Below are positions 44,798 to 53,835 of a DNA stretch of 64,000 nucleotides, in pieces (within the stretch, counting starts at the first letter, position 1; every line of letters starts with the position of its first letter). The notes beneath the pieces are model-generated. The model did not search any database. It saw only the letters and a program-made list of their open reading frames with translations, and was not told where the DNA came from. The DNA is taken from contig VHDF01000019.1 in assembly GCA_016871495.1 (NCBI GenBank), positions 1-64,000 on the forward strand, read 5' to 3'. A program made the position numbers and the translations under genes. This DNA is from Verrucomicrobiota bacterium (GTDB lineage: Bacteria; Verrucomicrobiota; Verrucomicrobiia; Limisphaerales; VHDF01).

Positions 44798-45877
44798 TCA
44801 TCCTCCGATGCAGCTCATGGTCCGCTCCGGTTGGACAAAATCCGGTTCGCCGATGTGATGGCGGTCCTCTTTCAACCCGGTAATCCGGGCCAATTCCGCG
44901 CCTAACTCAGGGTCCCCGTTGGCGCGCTCACCTCGCAGCCAGGGGCGCAGATCGTGTTCCCCAAGGGAAAAGAGGCAGGTTCGGATCTTGCCATCCGCGG
45001 TCAAACGCAGCCGGTTGCAATGCCCGCAGAAAGGTTCGCTCACCGGCGCGATCAACCCGATCTCCCCGCCCGACGCGCCCTGGAGTTGCCAGCGGCGCGC
45101 CGTTTCCGCGGGATGCGCGGGAGGAACAGGAATGAGCGTGAGGGCAGCGCTCAATCGGTCCAAGATCTCCCGCGCGGGCACGACCATCTCTTTCAGCCAG
45201 GCCCGGCTGGAGTCGAGCGGCATGAACTCGATGAAGCGCATGTGCAATCCTTGGCCGGCGGCGAAGCGTGCCAGGTCCTCCACCTCGTGGTCGTTCATGC
45301 CCCGGATGATCACCGCGTTCACCTTGACGGGTGAGTAGCCCTCCGTTTTCGCAACGGCGATGGCATCCAGCACCTCATGCAGTCCGTCCCGCCCGGTCAG
45401 TTTCCGAAAGTTGTCGCGATCCAGGGAATCCAGGCTGAAGCTCACCCGGGTCAAACCCGCTTCGCGGAGCGAACGCGCCTGGCTGGCGAAAAGAAAACCG
45501 TTCGTCGTCATCGCCAAATCCTCCACTCCGGAAAGCCCCGCCAGCCGCCGAATCAAATCCGGCAAATCACGGCGCAGCAGCGGCTCACCCCCGGTCACAC
45601 GCAGCTTTTGAATCCCAAGCCGGACGGCACTCCGCGCCACCCGCTCGATCTCCTCGAAAGTCAGCAATTCGGACTTTGGCTTCCATGCCCGGGGAATCGG
45701 CCTCAGCGGATGCGGATTCTTCAACGGGTTGTACTTGGAACGATAGAAGTTGGCGGCCTCCTCCGTCTCGGGCAGGCAATAAAGGCAGCGGAAATTACAG
45801 CGATCCGTGACGCTGATGCGCAGGTCGCGCATGACCCGCCCGTAGCTGTCTTCGAGCCGCGTGGGCGGAACGGTCAT
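44798..45877 (-). CDS. moaA: GTP 3',8-cyclase (molybdenum cofactor synthesis)
   Basis: A 359-residue radical SAM enzyme. The N-terminal 4Fe-4S motif is CNFRCLYC, the SAM motif VTGGEPLLR, the C-terminal cluster CGHCNRLRLTADGKIRTC, and the chain ends in the double Gly needed for activity (MSCIGG). It converts GTP to 3',8-cyclo-GTP for Moco. An insert of about 25 residues lies between the first cluster and LLTFEEIERV compared with E. coli. ATG 45877 is two bases past the stop of the coiled-coil gene. Other moa genes are not in view. Confidence 0.94.
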   Translation of the reverse strand: MTVPPTRLEDSYGRVMRDLRISVTDRCNFRCLYCLPETEEAANFYRSKYNPLKNPHPLRPIPRAWKPKSELLTFEEIERVARSAVRLGIQKLRVTGGEPLLRRDLPDLIRRLAGLSGVEDLAMTTNGFLFASQARSLREAGLTRVSFSLDSLDRDNFRKLTGRDGLHEVLDAIAVAKTEGYSPVKVNAVIIRGMNDHEVEDLARFAAGQGLHMRFIEFMPLDSSRAWLKEMVVPAREILDRLSAALTLIPVPPAHPAETARRWQLQGASGGEIGLIAPVSEPFCGHCNRLRLTADGKIRTCLFSLGEHDLRPWLRGERANGDPELGAELARITGLKEDRHHIGEPDFVQPERTMSCIGG

Positions 45878-45879
45878 GA

Positions 45880-46713
45880 TCAAGGCCTGGGCGCCGGGGC
45901 CGTGGGCGGCACGACCGCGGGAGGATTCGCGGGGGCGGGCACCGGCGCCGACTTCGCGTTGGGCGAACGGATCTCGACGTTGAGATCCGCGCGATTGGTG
46001 GACGGGGTCGCAGGTTTGCGGAAGGCGTTGACCATGCGTTCACCCGCTTTCATCTGATGGCCGTAAAGGCCGCGCCGGATCCAATCGAGCCGTTGAGCGA
46101 TCGCCAGTTCATCCTTCAACTTCCGCACTTGCTCCTTCAACACCGCCAAATCGTTGAACTGCCGCTCGAGCTCCGCCTTCTCCGCGCGCAATCGTTGGAG
46201 CTCCTTCAGCAGGAATGATTTTTCACCTTCGGCACCGGCCAGCTTGGTCTCGGTCTCCTTGATCTTGCCCTCGAGATCACCGATCGCGGACTTGAGCTGC
46301 TCGGCCTGCTTGTCGAGCGAGCTGTTCTGAGATTCAAGCTCCGCGATGCGGGCGTTGCGGCGCGCCACCTCGTGCTGCGTCAATTCGAGCGATTCCTTGG
46401 TCTGGCTCAGGGTGAGACTGAGGGACGCCAATTGATTCGAGATTTGCTGGGATTGAACCGCCAGTTGGCTGTTCTCGGCGGACTTGGATTCGATCTCCTG
46501 AACCTTCTTGACCAAGTTGGTTTCCAGAGCGGCGTTCACTTTCTCCTGTTCGGTCAACTTGGCGCTGGTTTTCGAGAGATCATTCGACAGCACGGTCAGG
46601 CTGGCCTCGCTCGATTGCAGCACCGAGACCGTTTCCTTCTTTTGCCGGAGCCAAAGCAGCGCCAGCACAACGATGGCCGCCAATTGAGCCAGAATTAATA
46701 TTTTCAGCTTCAT
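45880..46713 (-). CDS. Membrane-anchored coiled-coil protein
   Basis: A 277-residue protein: an N-terminal membrane segment (about 4-22), a continuous coiled coil at about 30-210 rich in Glu, Lys, Gln and Ser heptads, and a Pro/Ala-rich tail (VPAPANPPAVVPPTAPAPRP). It could be an envelope spacer or scaffold. It is coupled to moaA by a two-base gap, with no functional link apparent. The family is not recognised. Confidence 0.75.
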   Translation of the reverse strand: MKLKILILAQLAAIVVLALLWLRQKKETVSVLQSSEASLTVLSNDLSKTSAKLTEQEKVNAALETNLVKKVQEIESKSAENSQLAVQSQQISNQLASLSLTLSQTKESLELTQHEVARRNARIAELESQNSSLDKQAEQLKSAIGDLEGKIKETETKLAGAEGEKSFLLKELQRLRAEKAELERQFNDLAVLKEQVRKLKDELAIAQRLDWIRRGLYGHQMKAGERMVNAFRKPATPSTNRADLNVEIRSPNAKSAPVPAPANPPAVVPPTAPAPRP

Positions 46714-46848
46714 GTTGGATCAAGATGCTAGCCGCGATCGCGTTTGGCAAGCCGGGCGCTTCACCGTCACGCCTGGAATCGCCCCGCCGCGCGGCGGGTC
46801 AGGAGTTCGACGGCACGGCGAGGCCCGGGATTCAACCTCGCATCGCCG

Positions 46849-48279
46849 TCAATCCGGCAGGTCAGGGCTGATCTGAGGGTCCACATCGAAAAACCGAAGC
46901 GGCAAAGCGCGCTTCAACTCGCGCCAGATCATCAAGGCCAATTCCCGCGCGTGGTAATCCCCCCACATCGAGCTTTCGCCGTTGGGAACCTTCTGGCCTG
47001 GCGCGATGTAGTCCCAGCCGTTGGGACGGTGATACACCGAGTGCAGGATCAACCCCTGATGCCGCGGCGACCTCGAAAGATACGGATCGGAGAACAACGT
47101 CCGGGCCACCGTCCATCCCGCTTGGCGATACGTGCGCGACGCGGGGCGACGCCCCCTTCGGTCCAACAATCCGCCCAGCCTTAACAGCCCCTGCGCGGCG
47201 ATGGCGGCAGCCGAGCTGTCGAAAGGTTCCCAGGGATTGGACGGATTGGACCGCTTCCCCGCGTAAGAACCCATCTTTGAAAGTTGCGGCGCACCATCGT
47301 CCCAGACCGGAATGCCATCGGCGCAGGCGAGGTCGAGATAACGACGCGCCGTGGCTTCAGCGCACTCCACGAAAAGCGCTCGGACCGCCTTGGCCGAAGC
47401 CTCGGGCAGTCCGGCCAATTCCGCCTCGATTGCTCCATCCGGCAAGGAGTCCAGAAACTCCGCCTGTTCCGCGAAACCCAGGATGGCCCAAGCCAGGCCC
47501 CGGGTCCAAGTGCTGAAAGGCGAGTAACCTTGCTGAGTGCTGGGACACCGATAGCGCCCGTCGTTGAGATTGAACAAGCTTTCGTGGGCCGTGCGTCCAC
47601 GCACGTCGAAAGCATCCCGGCCCTTCCCGAAGTACAAGGCGTAAGTGGCCGTCGTGCGCGCATGTTCAATCATCCGCCTCAGCAGGGAAATCGAGCGGTC
47701 GTTCTCGCCCATCAACCGATGCCCAAGCTGGTGCGCCAACGCCAGCGATCGCAAGGACCGCATCGTATCGATGAACAGAGAGTGGGGACCATTGAAGGAG
47801 TAAATATAACCCTCGCCATTCGCGATCGTGGTCCAACGCGCGGCTTGAACCGCTCCGGACACCTTCAACGCCATTTCGTAAAACGCCTGTTCATGCTCGC
47901 AAAACGGGAGCCTTCCTTCACGCATCAGACGCCGCAAATGGCCGTAAGTGCTGACGTTATTGAATCCGTGATCATGCACGCCAACGTGGGAGACGTGCGG
48001 CGCCATCCGTTCGAACGTCCCGCGCCGTCCAATCTCAAGGAAACGCTCGTCTCCGGTCGCGTCGAACTGGATCAAGGCCGAGCCGTATTGAAAGCCCTGC
48101 GTCCACTCCGTCCATCCGCGCGTCGTGTAGCGCCCGCGCACCGTGAACACCGGCGTGCCACGCGAAGCATCCCAGCCTTTTTCCAGCGCCAGGATTTTGG
48201 CGGCGGACAGCTCGAAAAACGTTTCCAGGGAGGCGCGGAGGACGGAGGGCGTGAGCCGATAATCAATCGCGATGGGCAT
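46849..48279 (-). CDS. GH88-family unsaturated glucuronyl/galacturonyl hydrolase
   Basis: A 476-residue alpha/alpha-barrel hydrolase without an export signal. Conserved segments are HDHGFNNVSTYG (acid/base Asp region), FIDTMRSL, STQQGYSPFSTWTRGLAWAI and WEPFDSSAAAIAAQGLLRL. GH88 enzymes hydrate the unsaturated uronic acid left by polysaccharide lyases, releasing a 5-keto sugar. Neighbouring repeat DNA separates it from the DUF1592 gene. ATG 48279 is chosen because the upstream extension runs into the repeat. Confidence 0.85.
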   Translation of the reverse strand: MPIAIDYRLTPSVLRASLETFFELSAAKILALEKGWDASRGTPVFTVRGRYTTRGWTEWTQGFQYGSALIQFDATGDERFLEIGRRGTFERMAPHVSHVGVHDHGFNNVSTYGHLRRLMREGRLPFCEHEQAFYEMALKVSGAVQAARWTTIANGEGYIYSFNGPHSLFIDTMRSLRSLALAHQLGHRLMGENDRSISLLRRMIEHARTTATYALYFGKGRDAFDVRGRTAHESLFNLNDGRYRCPSTQQGYSPFSTWTRGLAWAILGFAEQAEFLDSLPDGAIEAELAGLPEASAKAVRALFVECAEATARRYLDLACADGIPVWDDGAPQLSKMGSYAGKRSNPSNPWEPFDSSAAAIAAQGLLRLGGLLDRRGRRPASRTYRQAGWTVARTLFSDPYLSRSPRHQGLILHSVYHRPNGWDYIAPGQKVPNGESSMWGDYHARELALMIWRELKRALPLRFFDVDPQISPDLPD

Positions 48280-48335
48280 GACGAACTCTTCGAGAGGATC
48301 CCGCCGGATCGCAATCCCGAAATGCGAGAAGAAGG

Positions 48336-48660
48336 GCCGGGGCGCAGCGTTCACGCCGCTTCAGGGCGTGTCCTCAACGGGGCATGGCACTTTCAACGGG
48401 CAAGGGTCATCCCAGGGCGAAGGCATCCACCCAGGGGCGGGACATGGAGCGGGAGGAGATCGCCGCGGCGGATGGGCACGAGCGGAAGCGCCGTGAACGG
48501 CGCGCCCCGAAAAGCTGTGGATGCACAGCCGGCGTTCCGGTGCATCCACAGTTTGTCGGTGACCGGGTTGTCTTGGTCACGCCGACAGCCCTGTCTGCTG
48601 TTTCGCAGGCTGGGCAGCCTGCGCCACCCAATAGACCACTTCGGGCTGCACCCCCGGCAT
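48336..48660. repeat. Compound repeat: module A (left end lost) plus shortened module B
   Basis: Module A hairpins lie at 48344-48359 and 48488-48503 in the same orientation as the 37.5 kb copy, but the outer left GTGCATCC end is missing. The junction carries a perfect 12-base inverted repeat CTGTGGATGCAC (48515-48526) and GTGCATCCACAG (48540-48551), followed by module B. This B copy lacks about 95 internal bases present at 37.8 and 56.8 kb. No gene is seen from 48280 to 48851. Confidence 0.7.
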
Positions 48661-48663
48661 CGC

Positions 48664-48788
48664 CGTGTATCCCGATGTTGTTGGTAGGGCGGGCCTGTCC
48701 CAGCCCGCCGCCCACGGGATGCAAAACATCATGCTCCGGCGGCGCGCCGGGACGGACGCGCCCTACCTGCATCACCGGCAACATCGGG
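48664..48788. repeat. Module C element between 19-bp direct repeats
   Basis: A stretch of about 125 bases with inverted ends (CCCGATGTTG...GGTAGGGCG against CGCCCTACC...CAACATCGGG) lying between exact 19-base direct repeats CGGGCTGCACCCCCGGCAT at 48642-48660 and 48785-48803. It differs in sequence from modules A and B. It resembles a second small insertion nested in the end of module B. Confidence 0.55.
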
Positions 48789-48851
48789 CTGCACCCCCGG
48801 CATTTGGGAAACCTCATTTTCGCGTTCTCTTTTGCCCCCCGATCGCTCATA

Positions 48852-51293
48852 ATGCCTGAATCCATGCCAACCGCCCCGGCCATTCGAATTCGCGATCGAA
48901 GAACGCCGAGCCTGACCGGGGCGGGCCGGGTCGTCCTCTTCGTCGTTCTTGCTCTCGCCTCCCTTTCCCTGACCGCTGCCGCACGCTCGAGTTCCGGCCC
49001 CGCCTTGCTGCAACAGTATTGCTTCGACTGCCACGCGGATGGCGCCCGCAAAGGCGAGGTCGAGCTGGACGCGTGGCTCAAAGCCTCCCCAAGCGCTGAA
49101 TCCGCCGCCCACTGGCAAAAGGCCTGGAAAATCACGCGTCACGAGTTCATGCCGCCCGCCGGCCGGGCCCAGCCAAGCCCCGAGGAACGCGAGTCCATCG
49201 TCCGCTGGATCGCCTCTGAAAAGCTGGGAGTCGATTTTGAACGGCCCGATCCCGGACGTGTCACGCTGCGTCGTTTGAACCGCCTCGAATACGAGTTCTC
49301 CATCCAGGACCTCTTCGGCGCCGACCTCGCGTCCGAGTCGAGTTTCAGCAGCGACGTCTCCAACGCCAGCACCACGCGGCAGCGGTTGCGCGACCGTCTG
49401 CCGCCGGATGAAACGGCGCACGGTTTCGATAACATCGGGGATTTCCTGACTCTGCCTCCCGCCCTGCTGGACCGCTATTTCGAGATCGCCGAGGATGTCG
49501 TTTCCCGCGTGGTTTCCCTCGACGGTCCGCGCCCGCCCGAGCAAAAATTCCAGCCGGGCGACTTTGCCAAGGCGGCGAGTTCCACCGAAAAAGTCCATGC
49601 CCAAACGCTCTCCGTCGAGACGCATCACGCCGGCTCGTACCGCGTTGAAATTCAATTCACCGTCGGAGGCTGGCAGGAGTATGGTGGCGCTTACGATATG
49701 GCGGTCCGGATGAGCGAGACGGTGTTGGGCCAGGATCGCATCGACATCGGCGGATACAAGACCCACCGTTACGCCACCAACCTCCATCTATCCGCCGGCC
49801 GCCACACCATCCTTTTGTCCACCGAACCCAAGGTTCCGGATTTCAAAGGTGCGCTGAAGGCCCTCGCACTGCGGCCCGCGGCGAGGCTGGTCGGACCGCT
49901 CGAGCAACGCCACCTCACCTACCCCGAGCCTCATCAGCGGGTGTTCTTCAAGGGCGAGCCTCCCCGGGAAACACGGAAACGCCGGGCCTACGCGCGAGAC
50001 ATTCTTGAGCGTGCCGCTTCGCGCGCCTTTCGGCGGCCTGTGGAAACCGCCACGCTCGATGGCTTGGTTTCCGTCGCCCTCCAGGAACCTCATTTCGAAA
50101 GAGGCATCGCGCATGGCCTCATCGCCATTCTCACGTCACCGCAATTCCTCTTCCGATCCGAGACCCAACCGCGACCCAATGATCCTTCGACCGTGCATGC
50201 GCTGGACGACTACGCCCTGGCCTCGCGGCTTTCGTATTTGCTCTGGCTGAGCGTGCCGGATGACGAACTCACTCGCCTGGCCGCTCAGGGACGGCTCCGT
50301 CCGCAACTCCGGGCTCAGGTGAAGCGCATGCTGGCGGATGCCAAGGCCGAGCGGTTCTTCGAGGATTTCCCGGGTCAATGGCTGCGCACGCGCAACGTGC
50401 TGATGACTCCGGTCTCCATGAGAGCCGGTGCCAAGCTGGACCCCGTCCGTGCCTCCATGAAGCGCGAGACGGAATTGCTCTTCGAGCACATTGCCCGGCG
50501 CGATCTCGATCTGATCGAATTGCTCACCGCCCGTTACACGTTTCTCGACAAGCCCCTGGCCGATTACTACGGCATTCCGGGCGTGCCTGAGCAGGGATTC
50601 CATCGTGTCGAGCTCGCTCCGGAATCTCGACGGGGCGGCCTGCTGACTCAGGGCAGTTTTCTCGTCTCCAGTTCGAATCCGAATCGAACATCGCCGGTCA
50701 AGCGAGGGCTCTTCGTCCTGGAAAACTTGCTGGCGCTCGAACCTCCTCCTCCACCGCCCAACGTGCCTGCGCTCGAGGACGTCAATCTGGGTGATACGTC
50801 CAAGATCTCCGGCCGGGAACGGCTGGCGTTGCATCGGGCGGACAAGTCCTGCGCCTCTTGCCACGCCCATTTCGATCCCCTGGGCGTCGCCTTGGAAAAT
50901 TTCGATGTGCTGGGCCAGTGGCGCGACCGGGATGAGGGCCTCCCGATCGAGGCGCGAGAGAACACCCTCTCGGGCGAAACGTTGACCGGTGTCGCCGATG
51001 TGCGCACGTTTCTGACTGGTCAGAAACGCCGCTTCTATCGCGGGGTTTCCGAGAAATTGCTCACCTATGCGCTCGGACGCGGACTCGACCCGGCCGATGC
51101 GGTCACGGTGGACCGGCTGGCGGTCGATCTCGACGCCAACGGCGGCACCTTCTCCACGCTGCTGATGGGTGTCGTCGAAAGTCCCGCCTTTCAAATGCGC
51201 CGCGGTGACGATGGCGGCACCCGCTCGGCCACGCGCGGTTTTGTCCCGTCTCCACCGCCCCCTGAAAAACGAAGGCCTCCCAAACGATCATGA
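48852..51293 (+). CDS. Exported PSCyt1/DUF1587/DUF1592/DUF1588/DUF1585 protein
   Basis: An 813-residue secreted protein of the planctomycete/verrucomicrobial type. A signal segment (about 25-45) is followed by a mono-haem-like CFDCH at about 57-61 with DUF1587 next, a beta-sandwich (PA14/CBM-like) at about 230-340, DUF1592 at about 400-530, DUF1588 with TSPVKRGLFVLENLL, a second CASCH, and DUF1585 with YALGRG and VESPAFQMR at the end. These proteins are linked to large polysaccharide-handling loci and may be redox enzymes. The DUF1552 gene overlaps its stop by ATGA, as is usual for the pair. Confidence 0.9.
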   Translation: MPESMPTAPAIRIRDRRTPSLTGAGRVVLFVVLALASLSLTAAARSSSGPALLQQYCFDCHADGARKGEVELDAWLKASPSAESAAHWQKAWKITRHEFMPPAGRAQPSPEERESIVRWIASEKLGVDFERPDPGRVTLRRLNRLEYEFSIQDLFGADLASESSFSSDVSNASTTRQRLRDRLPPDETAHGFDNIGDFLTLPPALLDRYFEIAEDVVSRVVSLDGPRPPEQKFQPGDFAKAASSTEKVHAQTLSVETHHAGSYRVEIQFTVGGWQEYGGAYDMAVRMSETVLGQDRIDIGGYKTHRYATNLHLSAGRHTILLSTEPKVPDFKGALKALALRPAARLVGPLEQRHLTYPEPHQRVFFKGEPPRETRKRRAYARDILERAASRAFRRPVETATLDGLVSVALQEPHFERGIAHGLIAILTSPQFLFRSETQPRPNDPSTVHALDDYALASRLSYLLWLSVPDDELTRLAAQGRLRPQLRAQVKRMLADAKAERFFEDFPGQWLRTRNVLMTPVSMRAGAKLDPVRASMKRETELLFEHIARRDLDLIELLTARYTFLDKPLADYYGIPGVPEQGFHRVELAPESRRGGLLTQGSFLVSSSNPNRTSPVKRGLFVLENLLALEPPPPPPNVPALEDVNLGDTSKISGRERLALHRADKSCASCHAHFDPLGVALENFDVLGQWRDRDEGLPIEARENTLSGETLTGVADVRTFLTGQKRRFYRGVSEKLLTYALGRGLDPADAVTVDRLAVDLDANGGTFSTLLMGVVESPAFQMRRGDDGGTRSATRGFVPSPPPPEKRRPPKRS

Positions 51294-52636
51294 AAACCCG
51301 GTTTCCTCGACGCGCTTTTCTCCACGGCCTCGGCGCCTGTCTGGCCTTGCCGACATTTGAATCCTTGGTCGCGGCGGGCTCCCCGGCTGCCACGCTTGCA
51401 ACGACACCGGGCGGGATGCCCCTGCGCCTGGGCTTCATCGCATTCGCCAATGGCTCCAACTACGAGCGCTGGGTGCCCAAGGGCGAGGGACGTGGTTACG
51501 AAATGAACGAGACGTTCGCTCCGATGAAGGAGTTGAGAGACAAGTTTCAGATCCTCACCCATCTGGCTCATGACACGGCCAACAACTGGGGCGACGGGCC
51601 CGGGGATCACGCTCGCGCCGGCGCCTCCTTCCTCACGGGCTGCCACGCTTGGAAAACACTCGGGTCGCGTCTGCACTTGGGGATCTCCGTGGATCAAGTC
51701 GCCGCGCGGCAGGTGGGGCATTTAACCCGCATCGATTCGCTTCAACTGGGCGTCGAGGGCACGCGGCTCTACGGCGCTTGTGACACCGGCTATCCCTGCG
51801 CTTACCAATACAATATTTCCTGGGCTTCAGAAACACTGCCTCTTTCACCCGAGCCCAATCCGCGAGCGGTTTTCGAGCGGTTGTTTGGCGCCGGGTCGGG
51901 CGAAGAGCGCAAAGCGCGGCTTCGCGAAAGGCTCGAACGCCGGAAGAGCATTCTCGATTTCGTGCTCGCCGATGCCCGGCGCCTGCACGGTCGATTGGGC
52001 CGCGGCGATCAGGGGAAGCTCGCCGAGTATCTCGAGGGTGTCCGGCGCATCGAAACCCAAATTGAGAAGATCGAACAATTTCCCCTTCCGAATCCGGACC
52101 GGGAACAGCCCGCCGGCATCCCCGCACGCCATGAGGAGCACGTGGATTTGATGTACGATCTGATGGCGCTGGCGTTCCAGACCGATTCCACGCGAGTCAT
52201 CAGTTATTGCGTCGCTCCCGAAGGGAGCAACCGTCCGTTCCTTGAACTTGGCATTGCCGAGGGCTATCATTTCTTGACCCATCACGCCGGAAACCGCGAA
52301 AAGATCCTCAAGGTAGCCAAGATCGAACGGTGGTATATGGAGCGGTTTGCCCGATTCCTCCGCACGCTCGACGGGATGAAGGATGCCGACGGTCGATCCG
52401 TCCTCGACAATTCGATGATCGTCTACGGCTGCGCCATCGGGGACGGCAACCGCCACAATCACGATGAACTGCCCGTGGTGCTGGCGGGAAGTGGAGGCGG
52501 CCAACTGCGTCCCGGCCGCCATGTCGCCACCCGCGAATTCACGCCCATGACCAATCTCTACACCGCCATGCTGGCCCGCGCCCGGGTGCAAGCCGAGCGG
52601 GTGGGCGACAGCACCGGCACCCTGGAAGACATCTGA
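51290..52636 (+). CDS. DUF1552 protein, Tat-exported
   Basis: A 448-residue protein with a twin-arginine-like start (MKTRFPRRAFLHGLGACLAL) and a DUF1552 body: GPGDHARAGASFLTG, QVAARQVG, SRVISYCVAPEGSNR-like segment and HNHDELPVVLAGSGGG. The domain resembles an alkaline-phosphatase-like sulfatase fold (related to DUF1501). It is always found with DUF1592 partners; the biochemical role is not known. Translational coupling with the upstream gene is shown by the ATGA overlap. Confidence 0.9.
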   Translation: MKTRFPRRAFLHGLGACLALPTFESLVAAGSPAATLATTPGGMPLRLGFIAFANGSNYERWVPKGEGRGYEMNETFAPMKELRDKFQILTHLAHDTANNWGDGPGDHARAGASFLTGCHAWKTLGSRLHLGISVDQVAARQVGHLTRIDSLQLGVEGTRLYGACDTGYPCAYQYNISWASETLPLSPEPNPRAVFERLFGAGSGEERKARLRERLERRKSILDFVLADARRLHGRLGRGDQGKLAEYLEGVRRIETQIEKIEQFPLPNPDREQPAGIPARHEEHVDLMYDLMALAFQTDSTRVISYCVAPEGSNRPFLELGIAEGYHFLTHHAGNREKILKVAKIERWYMERFARFLRTLDGMKDADGRSVLDNSMIVYGCAIGDGNRHNHDELPVVLAGSGGGQLRPGRHVATREFTPMTNLYTAMLARARVQAERVGDSTGTLEDI

Positions 52637-52680
52637 GCCGGGCTCCCAACCTGATTGTCCATGAACCGGATCAGCATGCT

Positions 52681-53772
52681 ATGAATGTTGCCCTACGCGC
52701 CTTCCTTGGAGGATCCTCCTTCCTCTGCGCTCTCTCGGCGGTCCAGGCCCTGGAACGTCCAGGAGTCGAATTCAAAATCTATCAATTTCCGCCGGACCAA
52801 ATTCCGCGCATCGACGGGGACGCGCGCGATTGGGAGATGGTGCCGAAGGAATACCACATCGGCATCGATCAACTTTCCGATACCGTGGGCGGCAAAGGCA
52901 CGCGATTCGACCGGACCGATCTTGATGTGACCGTGCGGGTCGGCTGGGTCAAAGGACTTTCCCAGCTCTATTTCCTCTACGAGGCCTCGGATGATTTCTG
53001 GGATTTTGCCAAGACCGATCTGCACAACGACATCTTCGAGCTGGTCATCGATGGAGACCTTTCCGGCGGGCCCTTCATCAAGCACATGCATCCGGTGCTG
53101 AAGGACGATCACGCCAAGGCGCACTTTTCGTTCCACGGCGTGCATGCCCAAAACTACCACATCTTCACGCCCTGGGAGGGCAAGGAATGGACCATGGTTT
53201 GGGGCTGTCAGCCGTGGATCAAAGACCTCCCTTACGCCAACGCCGCGCAGAAACACAACCTGCGTCCCGGACAAAGCGGAAAACTGGTGCTCGAGTTTTG
53301 GGTCACTCCTTTCGACTACGCCCCAGCCGACGGGCCTGAACGCGCCGTGGTTTCCAAACTGGCGGAAAACGCCATCATCGGCATGTCGTGGTCCATCCTG
53401 GATTACGACGACGAAAAGGCGGAGCGGTTCAAGTCCTTCTGGAACCTGTCCCACAAGACGACGATGTACGGCAACGCGTCGGATCTTTGCGCGTTTCGCC
53501 TCATGCCGCTGGAGGCGCGGTGGAGAAAACCCATCGACGCTCAATGGCAGTTCCAAGTCATGGACGCTTCGAAAAGGAAGGTGGCCTTCCTCGATGAATC
53601 CACCGGGAACATCACCGGATGGAAATGGGACTTCGGCGACGGGAAGACTTCGACGGATCGCCATCCGATCCACGTGTATGAGAAAGGCGGGGAGTTTACC
53701 GTGACCCTCTGGGTGGAAGGGCCTGAAGGCAATTCGCGCCGGGCCAAAGTCTGGGATTTGTTCCTGGAGTAA
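52681..53772 (+). CDS. Secreted protein with CBM9-like and PKD domains
   Basis: A 363-residue exported protein (signal about 1-23). Residues 35-260 look like a CBM9-type sugar/haem-binding sandwich (PRIDGDARDWE at its start, DLDVTVRVGW next). The last 75 residues are a PKD domain (FLDESTGNITGWKWDFGDGK then HVYEKGGEFTVTLWV). It may bind glycans for the DUF1592/DUF1552 pair that precedes it by 44 bases. No catalytic site is apparent. Confidence 0.8.
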   Translation: MNVALRAFLGGSSFLCALSAVQALERPGVEFKIYQFPPDQIPRIDGDARDWEMVPKEYHIGIDQLSDTVGGKGTRFDRTDLDVTVRVGWVKGLSQLYFLYEASDDFWDFAKTDLHNDIFELVIDGDLSGGPFIKHMHPVLKDDHAKAHFSFHGVHAQNYHIFTPWEGKEWTMVWGCQPWIKDLPYANAAQKHNLRPGQSGKLVLEFWVTPFDYAPADGPERAVVSKLAENAIIGMSWSILDYDDEKAERFKSFWNLSHKTTMYGNASDLCAFRLMPLEARWRKPIDAQWQFQVMDASKRKVAFLDESTGNITGWKWDFGDGKTSTDRHPIHVYEKGGEFTVTLWVEGPEGNSRRAKVWDLFLE

Positions 53773-53797
53773 AAAAAGGCGGCCCTTTCGGGCCGCC
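53771..53797 (-). terminator. Rho-independent terminator of the MFS gene
   Basis: On the minus strand an exact 8-base-pair stem GGCGGCCC/GGGCCGCC with a GAAA loop is followed by seven Ts. It lies 38 bases after the stop at 53836. The plus-strand gene stop (TAA at 53770-53772) uses the same A run, so the hairpin may also slow plus-strand transcription. Confidence 0.88.
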
Positions 53798-53835
53798 TGG
53801 TAACGGAGATTCGAGGCGGTATGTAAAGAATTCGG

